Shown piece after piece: positions 25,602 to 33,822 of a DNA stretch of 64,000 bases. Position 1 is the first letter of the stretch, and every line of letters begins with the position of its first letter. Location: positions 124,001 through 188,000 of the forward strand of contig CALVXG010000005.1 of assembly GCA_944368925.1 (NCBI GenBank), given 5' to 3'. The notes under the pieces are model-generated. The model had not been told where the DNA came from, searched no databases, and was given only the letters and a program-made list of their open reading frames with translations. This stretch comes from an uncultured Clostridia bacterium (GTDB taxonomy: Bacteria > Bacillota > Clostridia > Christensenellales > Borkfalkiaceae). The position numbers and the translations under genes are program-made.

Positions 25602-27026
25602 TCATTCAAATTTGTGTTTGTCCGCTACGTAATCGTCCATCGGGTACGGGTACCCCGCATCGAAACACCCCGTACAAAAATCCAGATGCGCTTTCTTACA
25701 CGTCTCTTTCAGTTCGTCCACCGTCAGATAATGCAGAGAATCTGCGCCTATGTACTGACGGATCTCCTCCACGCTCTTGTTCGCACCTGCAAGCTGCGAG
25801 TACGACTGCATGTCGATCCCCAAATAACAAGGATGCTTCACCACCGGCGAACAGATCATCATGTGCACTTCTTTCGCACCCGCGTCCCGCAGCATCTTCA
25901 CAATCTTTCGGCTCGTCGTGCCGCGCACGATCGAATCGTCGATGATGATCAGCCGCTTCCCGCTGATGTTCGCCCGCAGCGCGTTCATCTTCACGCTGAC
26001 CGAATTTTCACGCATGCTCTGGTCGGGCTGTATAAACGTGCGCCCGACATAACGGTTCTTCGCCAGCGCTTCCACATACGGAACGCCCGAAACTTCCGAA
26101 TACCCGCGCGCCGCCACGACCGCCGAATCCGGAACGCCGCTCACAATGTCCGCCTTGACAGGATAATGCTTCGCAAGAATCTTGCCCGCTTCCTTGCGCG
26201 CTTCGTACACGCTGCACCCGTCAATGATGCTGTCCGGCCGCGCAAAATATACATACTCGAATATGCACGCCGCCGTACAGGGCGCCTTCGGCAAATAGTA
26301 CGAACGCATCCCTTCCGAATCTACGACCAGCACTTCGCCCGGCTCAATGTCGCGCACGACTGTCCCGCCGACCGCGTCGATCGCGCACGTCTCGCTCGCC
26401 ACGATCACGTCGTCCAGGCTCTTGCCCATCACCAGCGGACGGATCCCGTACGGGTCACGCACGGCGATCAACTTGTCCGCCGTCATCACCACCAGTGAAA
26501 ATGAGCCCTTAAAGCGCTTCCCCGCTTCCAGTACCCCTTTCACGATGTCCCCGTCGCTGTATTTGTTGATCAGAAGCGCCATCACTTCCGAATCGATGCT
26601 CGTCTGAAATACCGCGTCGCCGCGGATCAGCTCCTCGCGAAGCTGCTTCGTGTTCGTCAGATTCCCGTTGTGCGCCAACGCCATCTTCCCGCACTTGCCC
26701 GTAAATACGATCGGCTGCGCATTCAACAGCGAACTCGCCCCCGTCGTCGAATACCGCACATGCCCGATGGCAATGTCTCCCTCCGGCAACGTGTCCAGAT
26801 TCCCGTTCGCAAATACTTCGGGAACCAGTCCCATTCCCTTGAAATACCGTACTTTGTCCGCGTACGCAACCGCAATACCGCTCGATTCCTGTCCGCGATG
26901 CTGCAATGCGTACAATCCGTAATAAACAGTATGCGCTACGTCCCGCGTCTCCGTACTGTACACGCCAAACACACCGCATTCTTCATGCATACCGTCAAAC
27001 GGCAGTTTTCCGTCCCGAAGATACAT
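25602..27026 (-). CDS. purF: Amidophosphoribosyltransferase
   Basis: Committing step of purine synthesis: PRPP + Gln to phosphoribosylamine. A 16-residue propeptide precedes Cys17 in HEECGVFGVYS, the N-terminal nucleophile after processing. The glutaminase domain is followed by the PRPP-binding loop seen in LIIIDDSIVRGTTSRKIV. Cysteines in the C-terminal part, including CTGCF, are those of the Bacillus-type enzyme with a [4Fe-4S] cluster, which is oxygen-sensitive and suits an anaerobe. 474 residues. Confidence 0.98.
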   Translation of the reverse strand: MYLRDGKLPFDGMHEECGVFGVYSTETRDVAHTVYYGLYALQHRGQESSGIAVAYADKVRYFKGMGLVPEVFANGNLDTLPEGDIAIGHVRYSTTGASSLLNAQPIVFTGKCGKMALAHNGNLTNTKQLREELIRGDAVFQTSIDSEVMALLINKYSDGDIVKGVLEAGKRFKGSFSLVVMTADKLIAVRDPYGIRPLVMGKSLDDVIVASETCAIDAVGGTVVRDIEPGEVLVVDSEGMRSYYLPKAPCTAACIFEYVYFARPDSIIDGCSVYEARKEAGKILAKHYPVKADIVSGVPDSAVVAARGYSEVSGVPYVEALAKNRYVGRTFIQPDQSMRENSVSVKMNALRANISGKRLIIIDDSIVRGTTSRKIVKMLRDAGAKEVHMMICSPVVKHPCYLGIDMQSYSQLAGANKSVEEIRQYIGADSLHYLTVDELKETCKKAHLDFCTGCFDAGYPYPMDDYVADKHKFE

Positions 27027-27041
27027 TCTCTTTTCTCCGCC

Positions 27042-27749
27042 TTACTTGCCGGTCAGACGGGCAAATACTTCTTTGTATGCGTCTTCTACGCCGCCCATGT
27101 CCCTTCTGAAACGGTCTTTGTCCAGCTTCTCGCCCGTCGTCATGTCCCAGAAACGGCAGGTATCCGGCGAAATTTCGTCCGCCAAAATAATCTGGCCCTT
27201 GAAACGCCCGAACTCCAGCTTGAAATCGATCAGATTGATGTTCAGCGTCTTGAAAAACTCTTTCATGATCTCGTTCACTTTGAGCGCCATGTTCTTGATC
27301 GTCTGGATCTCTTCCGGCGTCGCAAGCTCCATCGCCAATGCCTGCGAATCGTTGATCAGAGGATCTCCGAGCTCATCGTTCTTATAGCTGAATTCCAAAA
27401 CCGTTACCGGCAGTTTCTTCCCTTCCGGAACGCCGTAACGCTTGGAAAAACTGCCCGCCGCCGTATTGCGGATGATCACTTCCAACGGCACGATCTGCAC
27501 TTTCTTCACCGCCGTCTCACGGTCGGAAAGCTCCTCTACATAGTGCGTCGGAATCCCGTGCTGCTCCATGATGCGGAACATCATGTTGCTCATCTTGTTG
27601 TTGATCACGCCCTTCCCCGCAATCGTCCCCTTCTTCAGGCCGTTGAATGCGGTCGCATCGTCTTTATAATCGACAATCACAACGTCCGGATCGTCCGTCG
27701 CAAATACCTTCTTCGCTTTTCCTTCATACAGCTGTTCGAGCTTTTTCAT
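27042..27749 (-). CDS. purC: SAICAR synthetase
   Basis: Seventh step: joins aspartate to CAIR. 235 residues with the signatures [14 protein letters not shown] at the N-terminus, VEVIIRN-type [13 protein letters not shown] in the middle, and [13 protein letters not shown] and [14 protein letters not shown] in the C-terminal half. Gap to purF is 15 bp. purB, the next enzyme, is not in this window. Confidence 0.98.
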   Translation of the reverse strand: MKKLEQLYEGKAKKVFATDDPDVVIVDYKDDATAFNGLKKGTIAGKGVINNKMSNMMFRIMEQHGIPTHYVEELSDRETAVKKVQIVPLEVIIRNTAAGSFSKRYGVPEGKKLPVTVLEFSYKNDELGDPLINDSQALAMELATPEEIQTIKNMALKVNEIMKEFFKTLNINLIDFKLEFGRFKGQIILADEISPDTCRFWDMTTGEKLDKDRFRRDMGGVEDAYKEVFARLTGK

Positions 27750-27796
27750 ATCTATTCAATCCTCCAAAAATTTTAACGTTTTTATTCTCCGTAAAA

Positions 27797-28294
27797 TCAA
27801 AGCGCCTTCAATTCTTCCTGCAATGCCGCATCGTCCGCTTCGATCTTCTCCGCCATCGCTTTCTTGAACTGCTTTAACTGCTCTGCGATCTGCGGATACT
27901 TCACACCCAAAATCTGCAGCGCCAAAAGCCCCGCATTCTCCCCGCCGTTGACGCCTACCGTCGCCACAGGGATCCCCGAAGGCATCTGCACGATCGAAAG
28001 CAGACTGTCCAGCCCGCCCATCATGTCCGTCTTCACGGGAAGCCCGATCACAGGCAGAACCGTGTACGCCGCCATCACGCCGCCGAGATGCGCTGCCTTC
28101 CCCGCCGCACAGATGATCGCCTCGATCCCGTTCTTCTCCGCTTCTTTCGCAAACCGATGCGCTTCGTCCGGCGTTCTGTGCGCAGAAATTACACGCACTT
28201 CCGTTTCCACCCCGAACTTCTTCAAAACCGCTACCGCCGGCTTGACTACCGGAAAATCCGATTTGCTGCCCATTACGATCGCTACCTTCGCCAT
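27797..28294 (-). CDS. purE: N5-CAIR mutase / AIR carboxylase PurE
   Basis: Sixth step of purine synthesis and first gene of the operon. 165 residues with VAIVMGSKSDFPVV, the catalytic VISAHRTPD and the GGVMAAYTVLPVIGLPV segment. Start chosen at ATG 28294, six bases after an ideal GGAGGT; a longer in-frame extension overlaps the divergent gene and has no similarity. No purK is present in the operon, so either purK lies elsewhere or the enzyme is the class II type that carboxylates AIR directly; this cannot be settled by eye. A GCGGC-GAAA-GCCGC hairpin lies right before the ribosome binding site. Confidence 0.96.
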   Translation of the reverse strand: MAKVAIVMGSKSDFPVVKPAVAVLKKFGVETEVRVISAHRTPDEAHRFAKEAEKNGIEAIICAAGKAAHLGGVMAAYTVLPVIGLPVKTDMMGGLDSLLSIVQMPSGIPVATVGVNGGENAGLLALQILGVKYPQIAEQLKQFKKAMAEKIEADDAALQEELKAL

Positions 28295-28382
28295 ATACCT
28301 ACCTCCCGCGGCTTTCGCCGCAAAAAAATTTTTTCGGTTAAAAACAACCCGCCCTGCACATACTCTGTACAAGGAGTTTCTT

Positions 28383-28679
28383 ATGTTTTTACTCTACATT
28401 CTCTTCGGAGCTTACCTGCTCGCCGTCAATGTCTACGCCTTTATGCTCGTCAAAAATCAGAAAAAAATTTGCGAGGAACGCGGCCACGCTCGCTGCAGCA
28501 ATTCAAAATTGCTCGTCGCTGGCTTTCTCGGCGGAGCCGTCGCCGCTTACGCCGCTCTCTTTATCCTCAAATTCAAAACCGATAACGTCCTGCTGATGGT
28601 GCTTTTGCCCGTCCTTTCCGTCCTCAACGTCTACCTGATCGTCCTTTTGTTCCGGAATTCTTTCTTTATCCCCGTCTGA
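28383..28679 (+). CDS. Small membrane protein, DUF1294-like
   Basis: 98 residues. Three hydrophobic segments are visible (about 2-22, 45-64 and 68-92), with a Cys- and Arg-containing polar loop between the first two. The second segment followed by FKTDN recalls the G-A-x-L-G-M...F-x-H-K-T pattern of DUF1294 proteins, of which the length is also typical. Start ATG at 28383 behind AAGGAG, divergent from purE with only 88 bp between the two starts. The function is not known. A CATACT element lies just upstream, similar to those at the small genes near 56.7 kb. Confidence 0.6.
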   Translation: MFLLYILFGAYLLAVNVYAFMLVKNQKKICEERGHARCSNSKLLVAGFLGGAVAAYAALFILKFKTDNVLLMVLLPVLSVLNVYLIVLLFRNSFFIPV

Positions 28680-28682
28680 AAA

Positions 28683-28932
28683 GCAAAAAGACAGGAGCAT
28701 AACGGTGCGCACTGTCACACCGCTCGCTGACCTGCCTTACGGTTCCTGTTCGGGTATAATTCTCTCTTGCACCGCCGACGGGTACACCGAGCCGACACTC
28801 ATCCCTTTCGTCGGTTCCTCTGTACGCAAACCACAATCGCTTGCGATTTTTCCGTTCGGTTCTCTCAACATAGGCCCTTTCCTCTGCTTCCGTGCAAATC
28901 ATCCGCAAACGCATTCCCTGCGTTTCTTCCTA
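28683..28932 (-). ncRNA. Candidate structured RNA of unknown class
   Basis: The 377 bp between the small membrane gene and mscL hold a minus-strand unit of about 250 nt. A promoter (TATACT, plus 28938-28943) is at one end and a terminator-like stem (ACAGGA ... TCCTGT, then TTTTT, about 28683-28747) at the other. Inside are several complementary segments: ACATAGG/CCTATGT, AAACGCA/TGCGTTT, AATCGC/GCGATT, CCGAC/GTCGG and GGTGTG/CGCACC. I could not match it to tmRNA, RNase P, SRP, 6S, T-box or a known riboswitch. An 82-codon ORF (28666-28914) runs through the same strand, starting at ATG with only GGGA directly before it, so a small protein gene is the alternative. Confidence 0.45.
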
Positions 28933-28937
28933 TGTAC

Positions 28938-28966
28938 AGTATACCATAAAACGCCGTTTTTCGAAA
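28938..28966 (-). promoter_or_regulatory. Promoter of the candidate RNA
   Basis: TATACT (plus 28938-28943) with a weak -35 TTTCGA (28961-28966) at 17 bp. Confidence 0.55.
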
Positions 28967-29023
28967 CTGTTTGACGCCACTTTTTCAAAAATATTTTTTC
29001 CCCGCTCCGCCTTTTCCCAAACA

Positions 29024-29052
29024 AAAACACCCGCTCGGCCGCGGGTGTTTTC
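29024..29052 (-). terminator. Terminator of mscL
   Basis: ACACCCGC and GCGGGTGT pair around TCGGCC, and the minus-strand continuation is a T run. It lies a few bases after the mscL stop. Confidence 0.85.
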
Positions 29053-29057
29053 TTTCA

Positions 29058-29615
29058 TCATTTTTTGTTTGTTTCGTCCGTTTTTTCACGGTTCTCCTTC
29101 AACAGATCCCGTATCTGCGCCAACAATGATTCCACCGTCTCTGCGGGTACCTGCGGCTCCGCCGCCTGCGCTTGCGCTGCCTGTTCGGCTGCCGCAGCGT
29201 CCGCCGTCTCTTCCTGCTTTTTCACAAGACGGTTGCGCAGTTCTTCCGCCGTTTCACGCATCCGACGCTGCGCGTTGCGCACGATCCGCAATACCGTAAA
29301 GATCACAAACGCATCGATCAGGAAAGTCAATATCGCCATGATCAGGTTTCCGTAATTGAGCGTGATCGCCTGCGTGATCACTTCGCCCGCTTCGTTCAGC
29401 TCTTCCGCTCGCAACACCACCACCAGCTCGCTGAAATTTCCGTCTATCAACAGGGCAATCAACGGCTTGATAATATCGTTTACAAGACTGTTCACAATCG
29501 CCGTAAACGCCGCGCCTACAACGACCGCTACCGCAAGATCCACAATGTTCCCGCGCGATATGAACGCTTTGAAATCTTTCCAGAATGTGCTCTTTTGCCG
29601 CTCTCTCTTTTTCAT
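29058..29615 (-). CDS. mscL: Large-conductance mechanosensitive channel MscL
   Basis: Pentameric membrane channel that opens on hypo-osmotic shock. The N-terminal amphipathic helix and TM1 ([36 protein letters not shown]) are highly typical, followed by the periplasmic loop and TM2 (around 90-115, [23 protein letters not shown]). MscL is usually about 130-150 residues; here the cytoplasmic tail is extended to 185 residues with an Ala/Gln/Glu stretch and a final amphipathic helix ([14 protein letters not shown]), the part that corresponds to the C-terminal bundle. It follows the HAD gene by 11 bp. Confidence 0.96.
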   Translation of the reverse strand: MKKRERQKSTFWKDFKAFISRGNIVDLAVAVVVGAAFTAIVNSLVNDIIKPLIALLIDGNFSELVVVLRAEELNEAGEVITQAITLNYGNLIMAILTFLIDAFVIFTVLRIVRNAQRRMRETAEELRNRLVKKQEETADAAAAEQAAQAQAAEPQVPAETVESLLAQIRDLLKENREKTDETNKK

Positions 29616-29626
29616 GACTTTTTCTC

Positions 29627-30457
29627 CTATGTATATTCTTTTATATGCTCTGCAATAAATTTACAGACTGCATCTTCCTCCGAATACCCGATCACGCCGC
29701 TCGCCGTCTTTTTCAGCTCCGGCACAGCGTTTTGCACCGCATAACTCTCGTCCGCCATCGCAAACAGCGACCGATCGTTCCGCCCGTCCCCGAAACATAC
29801 CACGCGCTCCGCGTTGAGTATCTCTTTCAGCTTTTTCGCAGCTTCTCCCTTCGACGTTCCCTCCGGCATGATCTCGCACCAATAGTCCGTCCGGTACGTC
29901 TCCTGCTCGTAAATACAGCGGATATCCAGGCTGCTTTCCACTTCCTCATGCAGCTTATCCAGATCTTCTTTCTTCCCGATACAGGTAAAATAAAAGATAT
30001 CCTCGCCCCGAAGCTCTTCACGGCTGCGGATCGGATGCAGGCGCCTGTCGCCCTTCCTGCGCTCCAGATAACGCAAAACCCCGCTCGTCTCTTTCCCTTC
30101 GATCCACGAGACGTGCTCCTCGCCGCCGCAAAACGAATACGCCAGCGGCCAAACGTCAAAGCGTGCAAACAGCTCTTTCAGATACGCAAGCTGCCCTTCG
30201 TTAAAATGCTTGTTGTACAGCTTCTCCTGCGTCGAAGGCTCCATGATCAGCGCTCCGTTGTAGAGAATGACGGGCAGATTCTGCCGTAACCCCCAACACG
30301 CCTTCGCCGCCGAATTCAGCGACCGCGCCGTCGCGTACGTAAATTTGAGCCCCTGCCCGTCGATCATACCGTTCAGATGCTCTAAACTGTATTCGGATAT
30401 CCTTTCTTTCGACGTCAGAAGCGTTCCGTCCAGGTCGGAAATAACCAATGTCTTCAA
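29627..30457 (-). CDS. HAD-superfamily phosphatase, Cof type
   Basis: Sugar-phosphate or phosphate ester hydrolase of the Cof/YwpJ subfamily (class IIB cap). Motif [10 protein letters not shown] lies at residues 7-15 of the chosen protein, motif II is in YATARS, the lysine of motif III in KGEAAKKL, and motif IV is the GDGRND near residue 225. About 276 residues from the TTG start at 30457, which has AAGGG at a suitable distance; the longer frame reads into the promoter. Substrate is not predictable. Co-transcribed with mscL. Confidence 0.88.
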   Translation of the reverse strand: MKTLVISDLDGTLLTSKERISEYSLEHLNGMIDGQGLKFTYATARSLNSAAKACWGLRQNLPVILYNGALIMEPSTQEKLYNKHFNEGQLAYLKELFARFDVWPLAYSFCGGEEHVSWIEGKETSGVLRYLERRKGDRRLHPIRSREELRGEDIFYFTCIGKKEDLDKLHEEVESSLDIRCIYEQETYRTDYWCEIMPEGTSKGEAAKKLKEILNAERVVCFGDGRNDRSLFAMADESYAVQNAVPELKKTASGVIGYSEEDAVCKFIAEHIKEYT

Positions 30458-30489
30458 TGCAACGAACCCTTCCCTTTTCGCTCCGTCAC

Positions 30490-30518
30490 AGTATACCACA
30501 TCCTTCGCTTTTTTACAA
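30490..30518 (-). promoter_or_regulatory. Promoter of the HAD-mscL unit
   Basis: TTGTAA (plus 30513-30518), 17 bp, TATACT (30490-30495), about 33 bp before the HAD start. Confidence 0.8.
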
Positions 30519-30595
30519 CAATTTGAACGGGGTTTTCTTTCGGCGGCTTTGCCCCTCTCTTTCGCCCGACAAAAGAATTTTTTCTCTTTCCGTCA

Positions 30596-30634
30596 AAAAC
30601 GGCCGCACCATTTATTGTATGGTGCGGCCGTGCC
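30596..30634 (-). terminator. Terminator of the ABC importer operon
   Basis: A 13-bp perfect stem (ACGGCCGCACCAT and complement) with a 7-nt loop, followed on the minus strand by TTTTTG, just after the ATPase stop. Confidence 0.9.
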
Positions 30635-30637
30635 GTT

Positions 30638-31336
30638 TTATGCTTTTTCCTGTCCGAGCAGCGCCCGAATGATCTCTTCCCTGTATTTTGACGGCGCCCC
30701 GTACGCGCGCGGCACGTCACCCTCGGCGGCAATGTCCGCCGCGATCTTTCCGCCTTTCAGAACAACCGCCCGATGAGACAGCATGTACGCTTCCTCCGCG
30801 TCGTGCGTCACGAAGACCGCCGTTCGGTTTTCCTCTTTCCAGAGCTTGCAAAACACGTCGATCAGCCGTATCTTCAACCCCGTGTCCAAAGACGAAAAAG
30901 GTTCGTCCATCAGAATCAGCTCGGACGGATACGCAAACGCCCGCGCAATCGAAACACGCTGCGCCTGCCCTCCCGAAAGCTCCTTCGGATACGCATCCGC
31001 CTTTCCCGCAAGCTCGACCTTCTCCAAAACGTCCATGATCTTGTCCCGATCGGCGTCCTTGCCCAGCACATACCGTATGTTGCCGTATACCGTCAGATTC
31101 GGCAAGAGCCGCTCTTCCTGGAAAATGTACGAGATGCGCGGCGGCACGTTGGAAATCTTCCCCTCGTACGGCGTAAGCGACGCCAGCATGTTCAGAAGCG
31201 TCGTCTTCCCGCACCCGCTCTCGCCCAACAGACAGGTGATCTTCCCGCCCTCGATCTCGAGCGAAAAATGATCGTAGACCTGCGCCTTCGCATAGTTTTT
31301 CCCGATATTCTCCAATCGGATATTCTTCATTTCCAT
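30638..31336 (-). CDS. ABC importer ATPase, nitrate/sulfonate/taurine (SsuB/TauB) type
   Basis: NBD with Walker A GESGCGKT (about 38-45), Q-loop IFQEERLLPNLTV, signature LSGGQAQRVSIAR, Walker B LILMDEPFSSLD and the switch histidine in VTHDAEEA. Start ATG at 31336 (or 31330), overlapping the end of the permease gene, so the two are coupled. The family transports sulfonates, nitrate/bicarbonate, aromatic acids or thiamine precursors; the binding protein in this operon does not settle which. Confidence 0.93.
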   Translation of the reverse strand: MEMKNIRLENIGKNYAKAQVYDHFSLEIEGGKITCLLGESGCGKTTLLNMLASLTPYEGKISNVPPRISYIFQEERLLPNLTVYGNIRYVLGKDADRDKIMDVLEKVELAGKADAYPKELSGGQAQRVSIARAFAYPSELILMDEPFSSLDTGLKIRLIDVFCKLWKEENRTAVFVTHDAEEAYMLSHRAVVLKGGKIAADIAAEGDVPRAYGAPSKYREEIIRALLGQEKA

Positions 31337-32082
31337 CGGATCACCGCCCTGCCGACCAAACGTATCGCCCATTCGCACACCACCGAAAGAATCACCGCCG
31401 CGATCGTGAGCGCAAACAGATCCTGCGTCTCCAAAAGCGCCTGCGAAAAATTCATCATGCTCCCGATGCTCGCCGTCGTATGCGCCAGCGCCTCCGCCGC
31501 GATTACCAGCTTGATGTTCAGCGAAAATCCGCTCGCCGATCCCTCAAACAACCCCGGCGCCATGTTCGGAAGATACAGCTTCCATATCCTTTCCGCCATG
31601 CTCACCCGATACACCGCACTCATCTGCACAAGTTTCGCATCGATCGAAGAGACCGCCGCCGAAAACGACGAGTACAGCGTCGGAAAAATTACGATGATCG
31701 CCACTACCGCGGGCGCGATCTTCGGGTTCAGCCAGATGATCAGTATCAGAATCACCGACATCGTAGGCACCGATCGTATGAACGCAATGAACGGATCGAT
31801 CAGTTTGCGCGCATAGCGGTATCGGTTCGCCAGCAACGCAAAAACAATCGCCGGCACAAAAGAAAATACAAACGAATACAAGGACCGCCACATCGTATTC
31901 CCGATCGCACGCCAAAAGGACGCTTCGCCGAAATAGGCGAAAAACGCGCGAAGCGATTCCGACGGTGACGGCAAAATCAGCGATGCGTTGATCGCCAGCG
32001 CGGCAATCCACCACGCAAGAAAAATCGCCGCCACCACCAGAATCGGAAATATACAGTTGATCAGCCTCTTGTAAACTTTCAT
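31327..32082 (-). CDS. ABC importer permease, SsuC/TauC type
   Basis: 251 residues with six predicted helices and the BPD-type EAA loop (around 160-180, VYRVSMAERIWKLYLPNMAPGL). N-terminal LINCIFPILVVAAIFLAWWIAAL and the pattern LILPSPSESL are typical of the nitrate/sulfonate permease family. It starts 9 bp after the binding-protein stop. Confidence 0.93.
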   Translation of the reverse strand: MKVYKRLINCIFPILVVAAIFLAWWIAALAINASLILPSPSESLRAFFAYFGEASFWRAIGNTMWRSLYSFVFSFVPAIVFALLANRYRYARKLIDPFIAFIRSVPTMSVILILIIWLNPKIAPAVVAIIVIFPTLYSSFSAAVSSIDAKLVQMSAVYRVSMAERIWKLYLPNMAPGLFEGSASGFSLNIKLVIAAEALAHTTASIGSMMNFSQALLETQDLFALTIAAVILSVVCEWAIRLVGRAVIRWK

Positions 32083-32091
32083 CTCAAACCG

Positions 32092-33147
32092 TTATGCGGT
32101 GTATTCGATCCCGTTCTGCTTGAGCAGATATTGCAGCAGCTGTATGGTCGTAGCCGCCGTCGTGTTCACCGTCTTGCCCCTCAGATCTTCCAATGTCTCT
32201 ACACTGCTGTTTACCGCCGCAATATACAGATTCCCGAATACGTGCGTCGAAACGAGCTGAATGTCCGAACCCTTCGAAAAGACCGTCGCCGCGCCGATCG
32301 TAGGCATGATGGCAAGATCCGCATCTTTCTGCGTGTTGAAGATCGCTCCGATCTGTCCCGCAGGAACAATGTGGAAATTCACCGTGTATCCTTCCGGAAG
32401 AAGATCCGCATCCGTAAATACGTTCGCTACCGCCAACGCCGGCGTGCCGTCCGGAAGATAAATATCGACAACCGTATCCGCTACCGCGTCCGCGGCCGCC
32501 GTTCCCGTATAGTAAAAGCCTTGCGCAGGCGCATTCCCGCTCAGACGCTGGATATAATCATCCACCGACGCCTTCACGTCCGCCGCGCTCTGGTAAGAAA
32601 GATTGCAGCGCTCCACCGTCTCCGCCGTATACGTCTTGCCCGCAAGCGTTGTCGTATATCCGTCCGCGTGCGCCGTGTTGTACGCCGCAAGCGCCTCCAC
32701 AAACGAAGTCCTGTTCGCCTCGTCTGCCAGCCACGTACCGTTACCCGCAAGCGCCGTCCCGAACGCCGAAATAAATTCCGTGTTCGACTTTGCAAACGAG
32801 CCGCGCGCAATCAGCGATGCCTGCGGATATCCGTCAAACCCCGTGATCTCCTTCCACTCTTTCTGGAAATCGATCGCCACTTCGATCTGCGGTACAAGCC
32901 CCTGCCCGTTCGTCAGCGACGGCTCACCCAGCACACCGTATGCTTCCGTCTCGTTATTCTGCGCCTGTTGCAAGAGCGCCACGATGTCCGACTCCTTGTC
33001 GTAAGACTGCAAAACGACCGCTTTCTTCTCCGTCGTTCCGTCCGTACCGCCGTTGTCTTCCTTTCCCGTTTCGCCGCAGGACACCACTACCGCCGCCGTC
33101 GCGATCACCATCGCCAACGCAAGCAGAATTGCCAATACTTTTTTCAT
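32092..33147 (-). CDS. Solute-binding lipoprotein of the NrtA/SsuA family with apparently permuted lobes
   Basis: 351 residues with lipoprotein signal and lipobox VVVSC (Cys24). The order of family segments looks circularly permuted. Residues 43-80 (QSYDKESDIVALLQ, GVLGEPSLTN), 92-103 (IDFQKEWKEITG) and 205-214 (NAPAQGFYYT) correspond to what is normally the second half and C-terminal end. Residues 226-351 (LPDGTPALAVA, ADLAIMPT, NLYIA, LRGKTV, LLKQNGIEY) correspond to the normal first half. The protein stops exactly where the canonical chain would cross into the second half. Single ORF, no frameshift, operon context intact. Ligand unknown. Confidence 0.85.
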   Translation of the reverse strand: MKKVLAILLALAMVIATAAVVVSCGETGKEDNGGTDGTTEKKAVVLQSYDKESDIVALLQQAQNNETEAYGVLGEPSLTNGQGLVPQIEVAIDFQKEWKEITGFDGYPQASLIARGSFAKSNTEFISAFGTALAGNGTWLADEANRTSFVEALAAYNTAHADGYTTTLAGKTYTAETVERCNLSYQSAADVKASVDDYIQRLSGNAPAQGFYYTGTAAADAVADTVVDIYLPDGTPALAVANVFTDADLLPEGYTVNFHIVPAGQIGAIFNTQKDADLAIMPTIGAATVFSKGSDIQLVSTHVFGNLYIAAVNSSVETLEDLRGKTVNTTAATTIQLLQYLLKQNGIEYTA

Positions 33148-33200
33148 TTCCGTTTGCTCCTTTGCTTATTTTTCTCAAACTTGTGCGCGCTGCGGGCCGC

Positions 33201-33449
33201 TCAATATTTCGAAAACAAGGTCTTCGCCGAAATTCCCTCGATCATCCCCAGTTTGCCCGTCAACGCGTTGATGACCTCCTGCGGTGCGTCGATCACAATC
33301 GTGTGGACAAACACGTTCTTCGATCTGTACGGAATTCCCATCCTGCCGACAATGTATTCCCCGAATTCGTACAACAACGCGTTCATCTTCTCCGCACTGT
33401 CCATCGATTCGTTGATGATACTGACAACAGCCAACCTCGTCTCCGCCAT
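33201..33449 (-). CDS. TM1266-type putative regulator (iron-only hydrogenase system regulator family)
   Basis: 82 residues from ATG 33449, which is preceded by GGGAGG and seven T. The sequence ETRLAVVSIINESMDSAEKMNALLYEFGEYIVGRMGIP followed by HTIVIDAPQEVINALTGKLGMIEGISAKT is typical of the TM1266 family, small ACT/NikR-C-like domains named from their occurrence with [FeFe]-hydrogenase maturation genes. Here it heads an ABC importer operon, so a ligand-sensing role in that transport system is a reasonable inference. A regulated leader precedes it. There is no hydrogenase gene in the window. Confidence 0.82.
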   Translation of the reverse strand: MAETRLAVVSIINESMDSAEKMNALLYEFGEYIVGRMGIPYRSKNVFVHTIVIDAPQEVINALTGKLGMIEGISAKTLFSKY

Positions 33450-33570
33450 AAAAAAACCTCCCTTTTGCACGCCAAGCAAAAAGGAGGATAAAATTCCCTT
33501 TCCGAAAAGTTCGTTTTGTATCTTCCCTTTTACCGTCGGGCGTACCCTTCGACTCAAGTTTAAATCTGTG
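33450..33570 (-). promoter_or_regulatory. Leader with hairpin that both terminates and hides the RBS
   Basis: About 115 nt between promoter and start codon. The last part forms a 12-bp stem (plus 33457-33468 with 33476-33487) whose 3' arm contains the GGGAGG ribosome binding site and which is followed by seven T and then ATG. Upstream, an AAAAGGGAAGA stretch can compete for the 5' arm. This is the layout of a riboswitch or protein-controlled attenuator. The aptamer class was not recognised. Confidence 0.65.
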
Positions 33571-33574
33571 TGTT

Positions 33575-33603
33575 ATTATAGACACTTTTTCCCAAAAACG
33601 CAA
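33575..33603 (-). promoter_or_regulatory. Promoter of the TM1266-ABC importer operon
   Basis: TTGCGT (plus 33598-33603), 17 bp, TATAAT (33575-33580). Confidence 0.8.
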
Positions 33604-33822
33604 GCATTCTCACCCTCTTGTCCCTCATTTTTATACAAAAATATACCGCCGCTTTCGTCTCCTTTTCCTACCCGTGCTTTTCATATACATTCCTCCATCT
33701 TTTGCGATTTCTTTTTTATCGCAGAATGTATAAAAAAGCACATTTTTTCTGCCGCACGGACGCAAGAATGCGCTGAAACGCCCTTCCCGCATAAAAATTA
33801 TGGCGATGCACAAACTTTGGGT

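Noticed and set aside
28295-28382. PRPP or purine riboswitch in front of purE
   Set aside because: Only 88 bp separate purE from the divergent gene, too short for these aptamers; no matching conserved blocks were seen.
28666-28914. 82-residue minus-strand protein in place of the structured RNA
   Set aside because: The ATG has no spaced ribosome binding site, the sequence has no recognised family, and other frames are also open. Kept as the alternative reading of the RNA candidate.
28683-28932. RNase P RNA, because of CAGAGGAAAG
   Set aside because: Only the first conserved block resembles RNase P. The other universal blocks (ACAGAA with GGCUUA at the 3' end) are missing, and the unit is too short.
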